Shown one piece after another: positions 35,688-44,864 of a DNA stretch of 64,000 bases. Origin of the DNA: Pseudomonadota bacterium (GTDB lineage: Bacteria > Pseudomonadota > Gammaproteobacteria > Burkholderiales > Rhodocyclaceae); assembly GCA_018241725.1 (NCBI GenBank), contig JAFEDI010000144.1:1-64000 (forward strand). The letters are read 5' to 3'. Both the position numbers and the translations under genes were made by a program. The notes beneath the pieces are model-generated. The model was not told the DNA's origin. It did not search any database and saw only the letters and a list, made by a program, of their open reading frames with translations. Numbering within the stretch: the stretch's first letter is position 1; each line of letters begins with the position of its first letter.

Positions 35688-36185
35688 ATGAGCGACCTTT
35701 CCATCCAGCCCGTCGACTTCGACGACGAAGCCCAGCGCAACGACTTTCTCGACTTGCTCGACCACTACATGCGCGGCCCCACCGGCAGCGGCAAGGCCAT
35801 GAGCGACGCGCTGCGCGCACGCCTGCCGGACGAGTTGCGCCGCCGCCCGACCGTGCTGAGCTTCATCGCCTACTGGAACAAGAAAGGGGAGCGGCAGGCC
35901 GCCGGGCTGATCAACTGCGTGGAGGGCTTCTCCACCTTCGCCGGCCGGCCGCTATTGAATGTGCACGACATCATCGTGCATGAGGACTTCCGCCGCCGCG
36001 GCATCGCCACGGCCTTGCTTGCCCACGCCGAACAGGTGGCACGGGAACGGGGCTGCTGCAAGCTGACCCTCGAAGTGCTCGAAGGCAATACCGGTGCCCG
36101 CCAGGCCTACCTCAACAGCGGCTTCGCGGGCTACCAGCTCGACCCGGCCATGGGCCAGGCCCTGTTCATGGAAAAGAAGCTCTAG
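35688..36185 (+). CDS. GNAT family N-acetyltransferase
   Basis: A 165-residue GNAT protein. Acetyl-CoA-binding motif A is visible as [20 protein letters not shown], followed by [27 protein letters not shown] (motif B). It acetylates an unknown amine. The ATG at 35688 is preferred to in-frame upstream starts that would run into the hupS promoter region. It diverges from hupS and overlaps the end of the convergent chemoreceptor by four bases. Confidence 0.88.
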   Translation: MSDLSIQPVDFDDEAQRNDFLDLLDHYMRGPTGSGKAMSDALRARLPDELRRRPTVLSFIAYWNKKGERQAAGLINCVEGFSTFAGRPLLNVHDIIVHEDFRRRGIATALLAHAEQVARERGCCKLTLEVLEGNTGARQAYLNSGFAGYQLDPAMGQALFMEKKL

Positions 36186-37798
36186 CCAAGACGAAAGCGG
36201 CGCACGCTTTCTTCGAGATCGACGGCGACGCGGGCCAGCACTTCGACTTCACGCAGGGTCTCGACGCTGGCCTGATGGTTCTCGTTGCCCATGCTGCTGA
36301 TGCCGTTGATCTGTTCTGACAGCGCGTCGCAAGCACGATGCTGCTCATGCATCGCGGTGCTGATCGATGCCACCAGATCGTGTACCTGTCTCACGATCGT
36401 CTCGAGCTCGGCAATCGCGTCCTTCGCATTGCTCACCTTATCGACGCTACTACCCGCCATCGCCACCGTCTCCGAGACGCTCTCGACAGCGCCACGGCTG
36501 CTCTGCTGGAGACGGGAAATCATGGAAGCGATTTCCTGCGTGGCCGTCCCGGTCCGCTCCGAGAGCTTGCGTACCTCGTCGGCAACGACCGCAAACCCTC
36601 GTCCCTGCTCTCCCGCCCGGGCAGCCTCGATCGCAGCATTCAAGGCCAGCAGGTTGGTCTGATCCGCAATCTCCTTGATGGCAGTGACAATCTGGGAGAT
36701 CTCATGGGACTGTCCCCCCAGTTGCTCGATGATCTCAGCGGACGCCTGCATCCGGCCGGCCATATCTCCGATTACCGCTTCAACATCCGCGATGCGGGCA
36801 ATCGTACGCTGGGCCCCCTCGGTACTTGCGCTGGCCAAGCGACCGGCCTCGGCTGCGCCCTGGTCCACGTCACCGATACTGTGTGCCAGGGTACCGATGG
36901 CGTTGGCCATGGCTACCGACGCGTCATTCTGGGCGCGGGACACGCGAGTCACGGCATCCGAATTCCCCCGCACCACATCGACGGTGTTGCTCAAGCGCCC
37001 GGCGGTATCCCTCACCTTTCCAATTTCCGCTGACAGGTCAACCTGCATGTTCTGCATGGCCGCAAGCAGGCTGGAGCCATCCTCGCCCGGCGAAAGCGGT
37101 ACTTTTTCGGACAGGTCGCCATGGGCAATACGCCGCACCACCGTCACGGCCACGGCCGGCTCACCACCGAGCTGCCGTAAAAGCCCCTGGCTGATCCAGG
37201 TCGTGACCGCCAAGCTGAGCAACAGCAAGACCGTTCCCAGCGCAAAAGCCTTTGCCCGCGCATTCTTGTACCCATCATCGAGAATCTGGCGGGTTTCCTG
37301 GGCACGCTGGCGAGCATCCTCGCGGGCCTTCAGCAAGCCTTCCCGCAGGCCCCGCCAGCGCGGCGTTTCGTCACCAACCAGATAAGCCTTGGCTGCCTCC
37401 AGTTCACCGCGCTTGACACGCCCCAGCACCTCATCCCGGAGCGGGCGCCAGGCCTCGGCCGCAGCTACGATCTCCCGGCGACTCGCCATTCCATCCGCTC
37501 TGGCGATGGCTTGCATGGCTTCGTCAAATTGCGCCCGAGCTTTGTTGTAATTCGCATAGCCCTTTTCATTGGCTGGATCGAGAAGGATGTTGCGTAGCGC
37601 CTGACCGATCTGGAGCCCCTGAGAATAGGCGTCACCGAGGTTACGTTCGAGGGCGAGATCGGAGTCAAGAAAACGGGTGATTCGCTCCTGATTCCAGTCC
37701 ATCTGCAGAAGCAGCGCGCCAACGGCGGCAATAAACAGTAGCCCGTTCAGGAGAAGAAGCAGAAAAAGACGGGTTTTGATAGACAGTCGGGCGAACAT
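36182..37798 (-). CDS. Methyl-accepting chemotaxis protein (four-helix-bundle type)
   Basis: A 538-residue transmembrane receptor: helix about 10-30, periplasmic helical region to about 185 (4HB_MCP-like), helix about 190-210, HAMP domain, then a signalling domain with [37 protein letters not shown]. It ends without a CheR-tethering pentapeptide. The ligand is unknown. A short AT-rich upstream gap may hold its promoter. Confidence 0.92.
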   Translation of the reverse strand: MFARLSIKTRLFLLLLLNGLLFIAAVGALLLQMDWNQERITRFLDSDLALERNLGDAYSQGLQIGQALRNILLDPANEKGYANYNKARAQFDEAMQAIARADGMASRREIVAAAEAWRPLRDEVLGRVKRGELEAAKAYLVGDETPRWRGLREGLLKAREDARQRAQETRQILDDGYKNARAKAFALGTVLLLLSLAVTTWISQGLLRQLGGEPAVAVTVVRRIAHGDLSEKVPLSPGEDGSSLLAAMQNMQVDLSAEIGKVRDTAGRLSNTVDVVRGNSDAVTRVSRAQNDASVAMANAIGTLAHSIGDVDQGAAEAGRLASASTEGAQRTIARIADVEAVIGDMAGRMQASAEIIEQLGGQSHEISQIVTAIKEIADQTNLLALNAAIEAARAGEQGRGFAVVADEVRKLSERTGTATQEIASMISRLQQSSRGAVESVSETVAMAGSSVDKVSNAKDAIAELETIVRQVHDLVASISTAMHEQHRACDALSEQINGISSMGNENHQASVETLREVEVLARVAVDLEESVRRFRLG

Positions 37799-37906
37799 GA
37801 TCTGTGAGGCGATTCAGCGGAACCGCCAGAAAAATGAGGAATATGACTTTATCGACATATTCCCATTTAATCTTGACGGTTCAACACACCACGTCACACA
37901 GATAAT

Positions 37907-38182
37907 TCAACCCAGCTCCGGCGGCACCCATTCCATTTCATGGGGGAACAGACCGACGCTGCTCACCGCCGTCGTCTCCACGCAGTTCCACCACATGGTC
38001 ACCCAGGCGCGGCCCTCCTCGTCGATCTTCTCCACCTCAGAGATGGCCCCGACCATAAACATGATCATGTCCAGTTCGTCCTCGTCCATGTCCGGGTCTG
38101 GCGAAACGGACAAGATCCGCACATGTTCGCCCACGGTGACCGCCCGGCCGTTCCTGTCCTTCACGCTAACTCTTGCATCCAT
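37907..38182 (-). CDS. Unknown 91-aa acidic protein, probable NifA regulon member
   Basis: The product looks beta-rich and small, starting MDARVSVKDRNGRAVTVGEHVRILSV, with an acidic stretch SPDPDMDEDELDM (residues 27-39) and a Trp-rich end (WVTMWWN, EWVPPELG). It has no Cys motif or export signal. The beginning is reminiscent of small beta-barrel proteins such as NifZ, but I do not claim homology. The ATG at 38182 follows GGGAGA. A sigma-54-type promoter lies 63 bases upstream on its strand, with two NifA-type sites beyond, shared with divergent nafY. Confidence 0.7.
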   Translation of the reverse strand: MDARVSVKDRNGRAVTVGEHVRILSVSPDPDMDEDELDMIMFMVGAISEVEKIDEEGRAWVTMWWNCVETTAVSSVGLFPHEMEWVPPELG

Positions 38183-38244
38183 GTGGGTCTCCCGCTGTCG
38201 CATTGTCGAAGACCGCCGCAATCCGGCGGTGTCGAACAAGGCAT

Positions 38245-38260
38245 AGCAAGCTTCGAACCA
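38245..38260 (-). promoter_or_regulatory. Sigma-54 promoter of the 91-aa gene
   Basis: The minus strand reads TGGTTC-N5-TTGCT. The essential GG (-24) and GC (-12) are present with correct spacing; CA is replaced by TT in the first box. The ATG of the 91-aa gene lies 62 bases downstream. Confidence 0.6.
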
Positions 38261-38323
38261 CGCCTTCCCAGGCCCCGATAGCGCCTCCGGTACGGCATTC
38301 CGGCCCCGCTGGCGCCCCCGGCT

Positions 38324-38339
38324 TGTCGGGAAGGCGACA
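38324..38339. promoter_or_regulatory. NifA upstream activator site 1
   Basis: TGT-CGGGAAGGCG-ACA matches the NifA consensus TGT-N10-ACA exactly. It lies 63 bases from the leftward and 145 bases from the rightward sigma-54 promoter. Confidence 0.7.
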
Positions 38340-38377
38340 TCCAACCGCCGCTTTCCCGCCACGCCGGATGCGGGCTT

Positions 38378-38393
38378 TGTCGTTGAAACGACA
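38378..38393. promoter_or_regulatory. NifA upstream activator site 2
   Basis: TGT-CGTTGAAACG-ACA is a second exact NifA-type site and is itself an extended palindrome (TGTCGTT...AACGACA). It lies about 91 bases upstream of the rightward -24 element and about 117 bases from the leftward one, normal distances for NifA sites. Confidence 0.75.
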
Positions 38394-38484
38394 CATCGCC
38401 AGCCACCGGACGGGCTCCGGCATCCGCCAACTTCCGCTTTGCCGACAAGCACTTGAACGACATGCCTGACGCCCCCCCGGAAGC

Positions 38485-38500
38485 TGGCACTGTATCTGCT
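38485..38500 (+). promoter_or_regulatory. Sigma-54 promoter of nafY
   Basis: TGGCAC-TGTAT-CTGCT matches TGGCAC-N5-TTGCW closely, with GG and GC correctly placed, 40 bases before the nafY ATG at 38540. It also argues against the earlier in-frame ATG at 38453, which lies upstream of the promoter. Confidence 0.75.
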
Positions 38501-38539
38501 GATAGCCGGAGAAACATCACAAGCGAGCGGAGTCCCCCA

Positions 38540-39286
38540 ATGGAAAAACCCGAAAAGATCACCCGCGAGGCTGCCCTCCGGGTGGCCCTTGCCGCGCGGG
38601 CCATGCCCAACATCGGCCTGACCCGCCTCATCGAAGTGCTGCAGGAATGCCTCGGCGACAGCATCGACATCGAGACCCTGCGCAACATCACCGTCACCCA
38701 TCTGAAAACCGGCTTCGGCAGCCTCGACGGCGAAGAGGACGGCGAGGACATCGGCATCGGCCTGGAAGCCATGAAGTTGGCCGTGCGCATCCTGTGGGGC
38801 GACGCCGACGACGATGAAGGCCTGCCGCCGCTCGAGCCCTACAACGAAGGCGACATGCCGGACTCGGTACGCGTCGCCATCGCCTCCGACTTCGGCCTGG
38901 CGCTCAACGGCCACTTCGGCTCCTGCCTGCGCTTCCTGGTCTACCAGGTGTCGCCCACCGAGAGCCGCCTGATCGACGTCCGCCACACCGCCGAGGCGGA
39001 TTTCGCTCCGGACAAGAACCTGTTCCGCGCTCAGCTCATCGGCGACTGCCACGTGGTGTATGTGGTGTCCGTCGGCGGCCCGGCGGCGGCCAAGATCATC
39101 CGTGCCGACATCTACCCAATCAAGCTGGCGGAAGGCGGCACAGCGGACGAGGTGATCGCCAAGTTCCAGCACGCCATGGAGAACTCGCCACCGCCCTGGC
39201 TACTGAAGATCCTCGGCGTCGCTGCGGAAAACCGGCTGCGTAACTACGGCGCAAACCGGGCGGCCGACGACGTTCACGCGGACTGA
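38540..39286 (+). CDS. nafY: NafY, nitrogenase accessory factor (NifX-like)
   Basis: A 248-residue protein. Residues 1-100 resemble the NafY N-terminal helical domain (TREAALRVALAARAMPNIGLTRLIEVLQ), which contacts apo-dinitrogenase; residues about 113-225 are the NifX/NifB-C-terminal-type FeMo-co-binding domain (VRVAIASDFGLALNGHFGSCLRFLVYQV with its His). NafY carries FeMo-co to apo-NifDK. No nif structural gene is in the window, so this is a detached nif-regulon locus. Start chosen for GGAG upstream and for the promoter at 38485-38500. Confidence 0.88.
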   Translation: MEKPEKITREAALRVALAARAMPNIGLTRLIEVLQECLGDSIDIETLRNITVTHLKTGFGSLDGEEDGEDIGIGLEAMKLAVRILWGDADDDEGLPPLEPYNEGDMPDSVRVAIASDFGLALNGHFGSCLRFLVYQVSPTESRLIDVRHTAEADFAPDKNLFRAQLIGDCHVVYVVSVGGPAAAKIIRADIYPIKLAEGGTADEVIAKFQHAMENSPPPWLLKILGVAAENRLRNYGANRAADDVHAD

Positions 39287-39309
39287 AAACCGTTCCTGAA
39301 GGACACGCC

Positions 39310-39576
39310 ATGACCAAGCCGAAACCCGATCACTTCGAGGCCACCGCCGCGCTGATCAGCAACGCGATCGGCACGGCCCGCGTCTTTGGCGAGAACCCGC
39401 GCATCACGCGGCTGGTGGCCAGCAGCATCGGCCGCTTCGCCGCCGAGCTGGACAACACGCCGGATGCCATCGCCGCAGGCCCCCAGCTGATCCGCTACGC
39501 CCTTGCCCAGATCAGCGAGCAGGACGCGCTGTTCGTGCCCAAGCTGCAAGCGTCGCTGGAAGAGCTGGCGCGCTAG
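39310..39576 (+). CDS. Unknown 88-aa protein downstream of nafY
   Basis: A helical, Ala-rich small protein (HFEATAALISNAIGTARVFGENPRI...). No domain recognised. It starts 23 bases after nafY with a GAAGGA ribosome site and precedes a strong terminator, so it ends the nafY transcript and should share its nitrogen-fixation control. Confidence 0.65.
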   Translation: MTKPKPDHFEATAALISNAIGTARVFGENPRITRLVASSIGRFAAELDNTPDAIAAGPQLIRYALAQISEQDALFVPKLQASLEELAR

Positions 39577-39662
39577 GTCTCGGCGACACGACAGACTGCG
39601 GGACGGAACTCATTCGTCATCCGCAGCCAGAGCAAAGTTGAGGGCGAGTGAACTCACGCCAA

Positions 39663-39698
39663 AAAGACAAAGCCCGGCTTTCGCCGGGCTTTGTCTTT
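39663..39698. terminator. Bidirectional rho-independent terminator
   Basis: A 16-base-pair perfect stem AAAGACAAAGCCCGGC with loop TTTC, flanked by A- and T-runs. It can end both the nafY operon (rightward) and ilvD (leftward). Confidence 0.9.
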
Positions 39699-39718
39699 AG
39701 ATCACGCGGAAACCTGAC

Positions 39719-41560
39719 TCAGCGCTGGATCTGCGTCACGTCGCGCACCGCGCCGGTATCGGCACTGGTGGTGAGCGCCGCGTAGGCCTGCAGTGCGGCG
39801 GACACGTGGCGGACACGATTGGCCGGCTTCCAGCCACGGGCGTCCTGGGCGGCACGGCGGGCGGCCAGCACCTCGTCGGACACCGCCAGGTGGATGCGGC
39901 GGTTGGGGATGTCGATCTCGATGGTGTCACCCTTTTCCACCAGGCCGATCGCACCGCCGCAGGCCGCTTCCGGCGAGGCGTGGCCAATGGACAGGCCGGA
40001 GGTGCCGCCGGAGAAACGCCCATCGGTGAGCAGCGCGCAGCTCTTGCCAAGGCCCTTGGACTTCAGGTAACTGGTCGGGTAGAGCATTTCCTGCATGCCG
40101 GGGCCGCCCTTCGGGCCTTCGTAGCGGATCACCACCACGTCCCCAGCGACGATCTGGTCGGCGAGGATACCGGCCACCGCGTCTTCCTGGCTCTCGAACA
40201 CTCGGGCACGGCCGGTGAATTGCCAGATCGACTCGTCGACGCCGGCGGTCTTCACGATGCAGCCCTTCTCGGCGATGTTGCCGTACAGCACGGCGAGGCC
40301 GCCGTCCTGGCTGAAGGCATGCGCCTTATCACGGATCACGCCGTGGCTGCGATCCAGGTCCAGCTCGTTCCAGCGGCGATCCTGGCTGAAAGCGACCTGG
40401 GTCGGCACGCCGCCCGGTGCGGCCTTGTAGAAGTTGAAGACGCCACCATCGTGGGCCTTCATCACGTCCCAGGTCGCCAGCGCCTCGCCGAGGGTCTTGG
40501 CATGGACGGTGGGCAGGTCGGTGTGCAGCAGGCCGGCGCGGTTCAGCTCGCCGAGGATACCCATGATGCCACCGGCGCGATGCACGTCCTCGATGTGCAC
40601 GTCGGCCACGGCCGGCGCCACCTTGCACAGGCAGGGCACGTGGCGGGAGATCCGGTCGATGTCCTTCATCGTGAAGTCCACACCGGCTTCCTTGGCGGCG
40701 GCCAGCAAGTGCAGCACGGTGTTGGTGGAGCCGCCCATCGCCACGTCGAGGCTGATGGCGTTCTCGAAGGCCTTGAAGCTGGCGATGGAGCGCGGCAGCA
40801 CGGACTCGTCGTCCTGCTCGTAGTAACGGCGGGCCATGCCGACGATGGTGCGGCCGGCGCGCAGGAACAGCTGCTCGCGGTCGGCGTGGGTAGCCACCAC
40901 GGTGCCATTGCCAGGCAGGGACAAGCCCAGCGCCTCGGTCAGGCAGTTCATGGAGTTGGCGGTGAACATGCCGGAACAGGAACCGCAGGTCGGACAGGCG
41001 GAACGCTCGACAGCGTCCACTTCCTCGTCGGAGCAGCTGCTGTCAGCGGCCTTGACCATCGCATCCACCAGGTCGAGGGAGATCACCTTGGCTTCCCACT
41101 TGACCTTGCCGGCCTCCATCGGGCCACCGGACACGAAGATCGCCGGAATGTTGAGGCGCAGCGCGGCCATCAGCATGCCCGGGGTGATCTTGTCACAGTT
41201 GGAGATGCACACCATCGCGTCGGCGGTGTGGGCATTGACCATGTACTCCACGCTGTCGGCGATCAGGTCGCGGGACGGCAGGCTGTAGAGCATGCCGCCG
41301 TGACCCATGGCAATGCCGTCATCGATGGCGATGGTGTTGAATTCCTTGGCGACGCCGCCGGCAGCCTCGATCTCGCGCGCAACCAGCTGGCCCAGATCCT
41401 TCAGGTGCACGTGCCCCGGCACGAACTGGGTGAAGCTATTGACCACGGCGATGATCGGCTTTTCGAAATCGCCGTCCTTCATGCCGGTGGCGCGCCACAG
41501 GGCGCGGGCGCCGGCCATGTTGCGACCGGCGGTGGAGGTGCGGGAACGGTACTGGGGCAT
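39719..41560 (-). CDS. ilvD: Dihydroxy-acid dehydratase
   Basis: A 613-residue IlvD/EDD enzyme that dehydrates 2,3-dihydroxy-isovalerate/methylvalerate in valine and isoleucine synthesis. The Fe-S ligands lie in [12 protein letters not shown] and [19 protein letters not shown]. The ATG at 41560 gives the family start [20 protein letters not shown]. It is read away from the branched-chain amino acid transport operon, a metabolic match. Confidence 0.97.
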   Translation of the reverse strand: MPQYRSRTSTAGRNMAGARALWRATGMKDGDFEKPIIAVVNSFTQFVPGHVHLKDLGQLVAREIEAAGGVAKEFNTIAIDDGIAMGHGGMLYSLPSRDLIADSVEYMVNAHTADAMVCISNCDKITPGMLMAALRLNIPAIFVSGGPMEAGKVKWEAKVISLDLVDAMVKAADSSCSDEEVDAVERSACPTCGSCSGMFTANSMNCLTEALGLSLPGNGTVVATHADREQLFLRAGRTIVGMARRYYEQDDESVLPRSIASFKAFENAISLDVAMGGSTNTVLHLLAAAKEAGVDFTMKDIDRISRHVPCLCKVAPAVADVHIEDVHRAGGIMGILGELNRAGLLHTDLPTVHAKTLGEALATWDVMKAHDGGVFNFYKAAPGGVPTQVAFSQDRRWNELDLDRSHGVIRDKAHAFSQDGGLAVLYGNIAEKGCIVKTAGVDESIWQFTGRARVFESQEDAVAGILADQIVAGDVVVIRYEGPKGGPGMQEMLYPTSYLKSKGLGKSCALLTDGRFSGGTSGLSIGHASPEAACGGAIGLVEKGDTIEIDIPNRRIHLAVSDEVLAARRAAQDARGWKPANRVRHVSAALQAYAALTTSADTGAVRDVTQIQR

Positions 41561-41846
41561 CTCGAGGGACTCCGTCTTCAAACGAATGGTTTGTTGCAAT
41601 CTTGCATTCTAGCGCTTGCGGCGGCCCATGCTGCAGCGGATGTGGAAAGCCCCACGCTCAGCCCACGCCGTTCGGGTATTCCCTCACCGTCGCCGCGTGC
41701 CGGCTACCAGGCCCTTGAGGCGCCAGCAAAGGCGCTCCGTGGCAGAGCCGCCCGACTGGCATATCGCAACATTCGTTACATTTGAGCAACGCTGTGGACA
41801 AGGTCCGGCCCTAGGCTAGCAGCCATAACGATACGGAGACACCGCC

Positions 41847-41978
41847 ATGAGCCCCTTGCCCATCCTGGCGACGATCATCACGCTCGTCCTCGCAGTGCGG
41901 CTGGCCCGCCGCTTCGTCGAGACGCAGCGGCACCCCATTCCCGTCCGCGCCCGCAGCCCCCTCCCGACAAAACGCTGA
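41847..41978 (+). CDS. Small membrane peptide (43 aa), hypothetical
   Basis: The frame encodes MSPLPILATIITLVLAVRLA and a basic tail ending LPTKR. A GGAGAC ribosome site lies six bases before the ATG and one hydrophobic helix (residues 4-20) is followed by Arg residues, a type I small-membrane-protein pattern. It ends 23 bases before livG and could be a leader gene of that operon. Function unknown. Confidence 0.5.
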   Translation: MSPLPILATIITLVLAVRLARRFVETQRHPIPVRARSPLPTKR

Positions 41979-42001
41979 TCCGCCACGCTGCGGGAGGGCT
42001 C

Positions 42002-42769
42002 ATGAGCGAATACATCCTCGAAACCGCCGGCCTGACCAAGGAGTTCAAGGGCTTCACGGCAGTTTCCAATGTGGATCTGAAAGTCCGGCGCGGCCACATC
42101 CACGCGCTGATCGGGCCCAACGGCGCCGGCAAGACCACCGTCTTCAACCTGCTCACCAAGTTCCTGCCACCAACCCGCGGCACAATCAGTTTCGACGGGC
42201 AGGACATCACCCGCGAGGCACCAGCTGCCACCGCACGGCGCGGGTTGGTGCGCTCCTTTCAGATCTCGGCGACCTTTCCGCACCTGACGGTGATGGAGAA
42301 CGTGCGCATCGGCCTGCAGCGGAAGCTCGGCACCGAGTTCCACTTCTGGCGTTCCAAGAAGAGCCTCGACGTGCTCAACGGTCGCGCGATGGAACTGCTG
42401 GAATCGGTGGATCTGGCCGGCTTCGCCGACACCGTCACCGCGGAGATGCCCTATGGCCGCAAGCGCGCGCTGGAGATCGCCACGACGCTGGCGCTGGAGC
42501 CGACGATGATGCTTCTGGACGAGCCGACCCAGGGCATGGGCCACGAGGACATCGCCCGCGTCGTCGCGCTGATCCGCAAGGTTTCCGTCGATCGCACCAT
42601 CCTGATGGTGGAGCACAACCTGTCGGTGGTGGCCGACCTGTGCGACCGCATCACCGTGCTGCAGCGGGGCAGCATCCTCGCCGAAGGCCCCTATGCAGAG
42701 GTCTCCAAGAACCCGCAGGTGCTCGAAGCCTACGTGGGCTCAGCCGACATGCACGACGCCCACCACTGA
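42002..42769 (+). CDS. livG: Branched-chain amino acid-type ABC transporter ATPase (LivG-like)
   Basis: A 255-residue ATPase with Walker A GPNGAGKTT, the LivG-type long insertion and Walker B MMLLDEPTQGM followed by VEHNLSVVADL. The usual signature LSGGQ is replaced by MPYGRKRALEIA, normal for the LivG family. It opens an ATPase-ATPase-binding protein-permease-permease operon. Substrate is probably an amino acid or small amide; livG is a family label. Confidence 0.88.
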   Translation: MSEYILETAGLTKEFKGFTAVSNVDLKVRRGHIHALIGPNGAGKTTVFNLLTKFLPPTRGTISFDGQDITREAPAATARRGLVRSFQISATFPHLTVMENVRIGLQRKLGTEFHFWRSKKSLDVLNGRAMELLESVDLAGFADTVTAEMPYGRKRALEIATTLALEPTMMLLDEPTQGMGHEDIARVVALIRKVSVDRTILMVEHNLSVVADLCDRITVLQRGSILAEGPYAEVSKNPQVLEAYVGSADMHDAHH

Positions 42770-42784
42770 CCGGAAGCCCGCCCC

Positions 42785-43507
42785 ATGACCAGCGCCTTCG
42801 ATCCCAAGCCCGAGATGCTGCGCATCCGAGACCTGCACGCGTTCTACGGCGAATCCCACATCCTGCACGGCATCGACCTGCACATCGGGCGCGGCGAGTG
42901 CGTCACGCTGCTGGGGCGCAACGGCTCCGGCCGCTCGACGACCCTCAAATCCATCCTCGGACTGGTGGGCCGCCGCAGCGGTTCGATCATGCTGAATGGC
43001 AAGGAAATCATCGCTGAGCCGACCCATCGCATGGCCCGCTACGGCATCGGCTACGTACCCGAGGAACGCGCGATCTTCGCCTCCCTGTCCACCGAGGAGA
43101 ACCTGCTGCTGCCGCCCCAAGTGGCCAGCGGCGGTATGTCGGTGGACGAGCTCTACGCGATGTTCCCCAACCTGCTGGAACGCCGCAACAGCCCCGGCAC
43201 CAAGCTGTCCGGCGGCGAGCAGCAGATGCTCGCGATGGCCCGCGTGCTGCGCACCGGCGCCAAGCTGCTGCTGCTCGACGAGATCACCGAAGGGCTGGCG
43301 CCGGTCATCGTCAAGAAACTCGGCGAAGTCATCAACGAACTCAAGGCGCGTGGCTTTACGATCATTCTGGTGGAGCAGAACTTCCGCTTCGCCGCGCCGC
43401 TGGCCGACCGCCACTACGTGCTGGAGCACGGCGAGATCCTGGCCACGATCAGCAAGGAAGAGCTGCCCGGCCGCATGGACTGGCTGCACCACACGCTGGG
43501 CGTCTGA
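42785..43507 (+). CDS. livF: Branched-chain amino acid-type ABC transporter ATPase (LivF-like)
   Basis: A 240-residue ATPase. The signature KLSGGEQQMLAMARVL and Walker B LLLLDEITEGLAP are normal, but Walker A reads GRNGSGRST: the phosphate-binding Lys50 is Arg (codon CGC). It starts 15 bases after livG. Some LivF homologues carry this change, so it may be tolerated with LivG providing hydrolysis. Confidence 0.88.
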   Translation: MTSAFDPKPEMLRIRDLHAFYGESHILHGIDLHIGRGECVTLLGRNGSGRSTTLKSILGLVGRRSGSIMLNGKEIIAEPTHRMARYGIGYVPEERAIFASLSTEENLLLPPQVASGGMSVDELYAMFPNLLERRNSPGTKLSGGEQQMLAMARVLRTGAKLLLLDEITEGLAPVIVKKLGEVINELKARGFTIILVEQNFRFAAPLADRHYVLEHGEILATISKEELPGRMDWLHHTLGV

Positions 43508-43542
43508 ACATCCCCACACAACAAACAGAAGGAGTGAGAGAC

Positions 43543-44757
43543 ATGAGCATGAAGAAGACGACGAGCCTGGCCTGTGCCGCCGCCCTCGCCACCCTGTCCG
43601 CCGGCGCCCACGCGCAGATCTCCGGCGGCGTGGTGAAGATCGGCGTGCTCACCGACCTGTCCGGCACCTATTCCGACCTGGCCGGCTCCGGTGCAGTACT
43701 GGCCACCAAGATGGCCGTCGAGGACTTCATCGCCAAGGAGAAGCCTAATTTCAAGATCGAGGTGGTCACCGCCGACCACCAGAACAAGGCCGACATCGCC
43801 TCCAACAAGGCCCGCGAGTGGTTCGAACGCGAGGGCGTGGATACCGCCACCGAACTGGTCACCACCTCCACCGCACTGGCGGTGATGAAGGTGGCCAAGG
43901 AAAAGGATCGCATCGCGATCATGAATGGCCCCGGCTCCACGGCCATCACCAACGAACAGTGCAACGACGTATCGGTGCATTACGCCTATGACACCTATGC
44001 CCTTGCCAACGGCACAGCCAAGGCGGTGACCAAACAGGGCGGCAAGAGCTGGTTCTTCATCACCGCCGACTACGCCTTCGGCCAGGCCCTCGAAAAGGAC
44101 GCCTCGGCGGTAGTCATCGCCAATGGTGGCAAGGTGCTCGGCTCGGTACGCCACCCCTTCCCGGGCTCGGATTTCTCGTCCTATCTGCTCAAGGCGCAGG
44201 CCTCCGGCGCCCAGGTCATCGGCCTCGCCAACGCCGGCGCCGACACCACCAACTCGATCAAGCAGGCCGCCGAGTTCGGCATCACGCCAACCCAGTCCCT
44301 GGCCGGCCTGCTGATGTTCATCACTGACGTGCATGCCCTCGGCCTGAAGTCCACCCAGGGCATGTACCTGACCGAAGGCTTCTACTGGGATCTCAACGAC
44401 GAAACCCGTGCCTGGTCGAAGCGTTTCTTCAGCGTGCAGAAGAAGATGCCGACGATGGTCCAGGCTGGCCAGTACTCGTCGATCTACCACTACCTGAAGG
44501 CGGTCAAGGCGGCCGGCACCGACGACACCAAGAAGGTCATGGCCCAGATGAAGAAGATGCCGATCAACGACTTCTTCGCCAAGAACGGACAGATCCGCGA
44601 CGACGGCCGCATGGTGCACGACATGTACCTGATGCAGGTAAAGAAGCCGTCCGAATCCAAGTACCCGTGGGACTACTACAACGTGCGTCAGGTCATTCCG
44701 GCGGCGGAGGCCTTCCAGCCCCTGTCCCTGTCACGTTGCCCGCTGGTCAAGAAGTAA
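43543..44757 (+). CDS. Periplasmic substrate-binding protein of the Liv-type transporter
   Basis: A 404-residue type I periplasmic-binding protein with signal peptide (residues 1-24, ending AGAHAQ) and the mature start ISGGVVKIGVLTDLSGTYSDLAG. ABC transporters of this class bind branched-chain amino acids, amides or aromatic acids. The ligand cannot be read here. The ATG at 43543 follows AAGGAG. Confidence 0.9.
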   Translation: MSMKKTTSLACAAALATLSAGAHAQISGGVVKIGVLTDLSGTYSDLAGSGAVLATKMAVEDFIAKEKPNFKIEVVTADHQNKADIASNKAREWFEREGVDTATELVTTSTALAVMKVAKEKDRIAIMNGPGSTAITNEQCNDVSVHYAYDTYALANGTAKAVTKQGGKSWFFITADYAFGQALEKDASAVVIANGGKVLGSVRHPFPGSDFSSYLLKAQASGAQVIGLANAGADTTNSIKQAAEFGITPTQSLAGLLMFITDVHALGLKSTQGMYLTEGFYWDLNDETRAWSKRFFSVQKKMPTMVQAGQYSSIYHYLKAVKAAGTDDTKKVMAQMKKMPINDFFAKNGQIRDDGRMVHDMYLMQVKKPSESKYPWDYYNVRQVIPAAEAFQPLSLSRCPLVKK

Positions 44758-44864
44758 TCGCGGCAGCCCCTCTCCTGTGGCGGTGGCATCAGTCGCCGCC
44801 ACAGGGAGCAGCCTCCCCCAACATCGTCTGGTAGCCCGACGCAATACCAGGACTGGAGTGCCCC

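Noticed and set aside
36182-37798. Assignment of the receptor next to hupS to H2 sensing
   Set aside because: Its sensor domain is a generic four-helix bundle and it lies outside the operon on the far side of an acetyltransferase gene.
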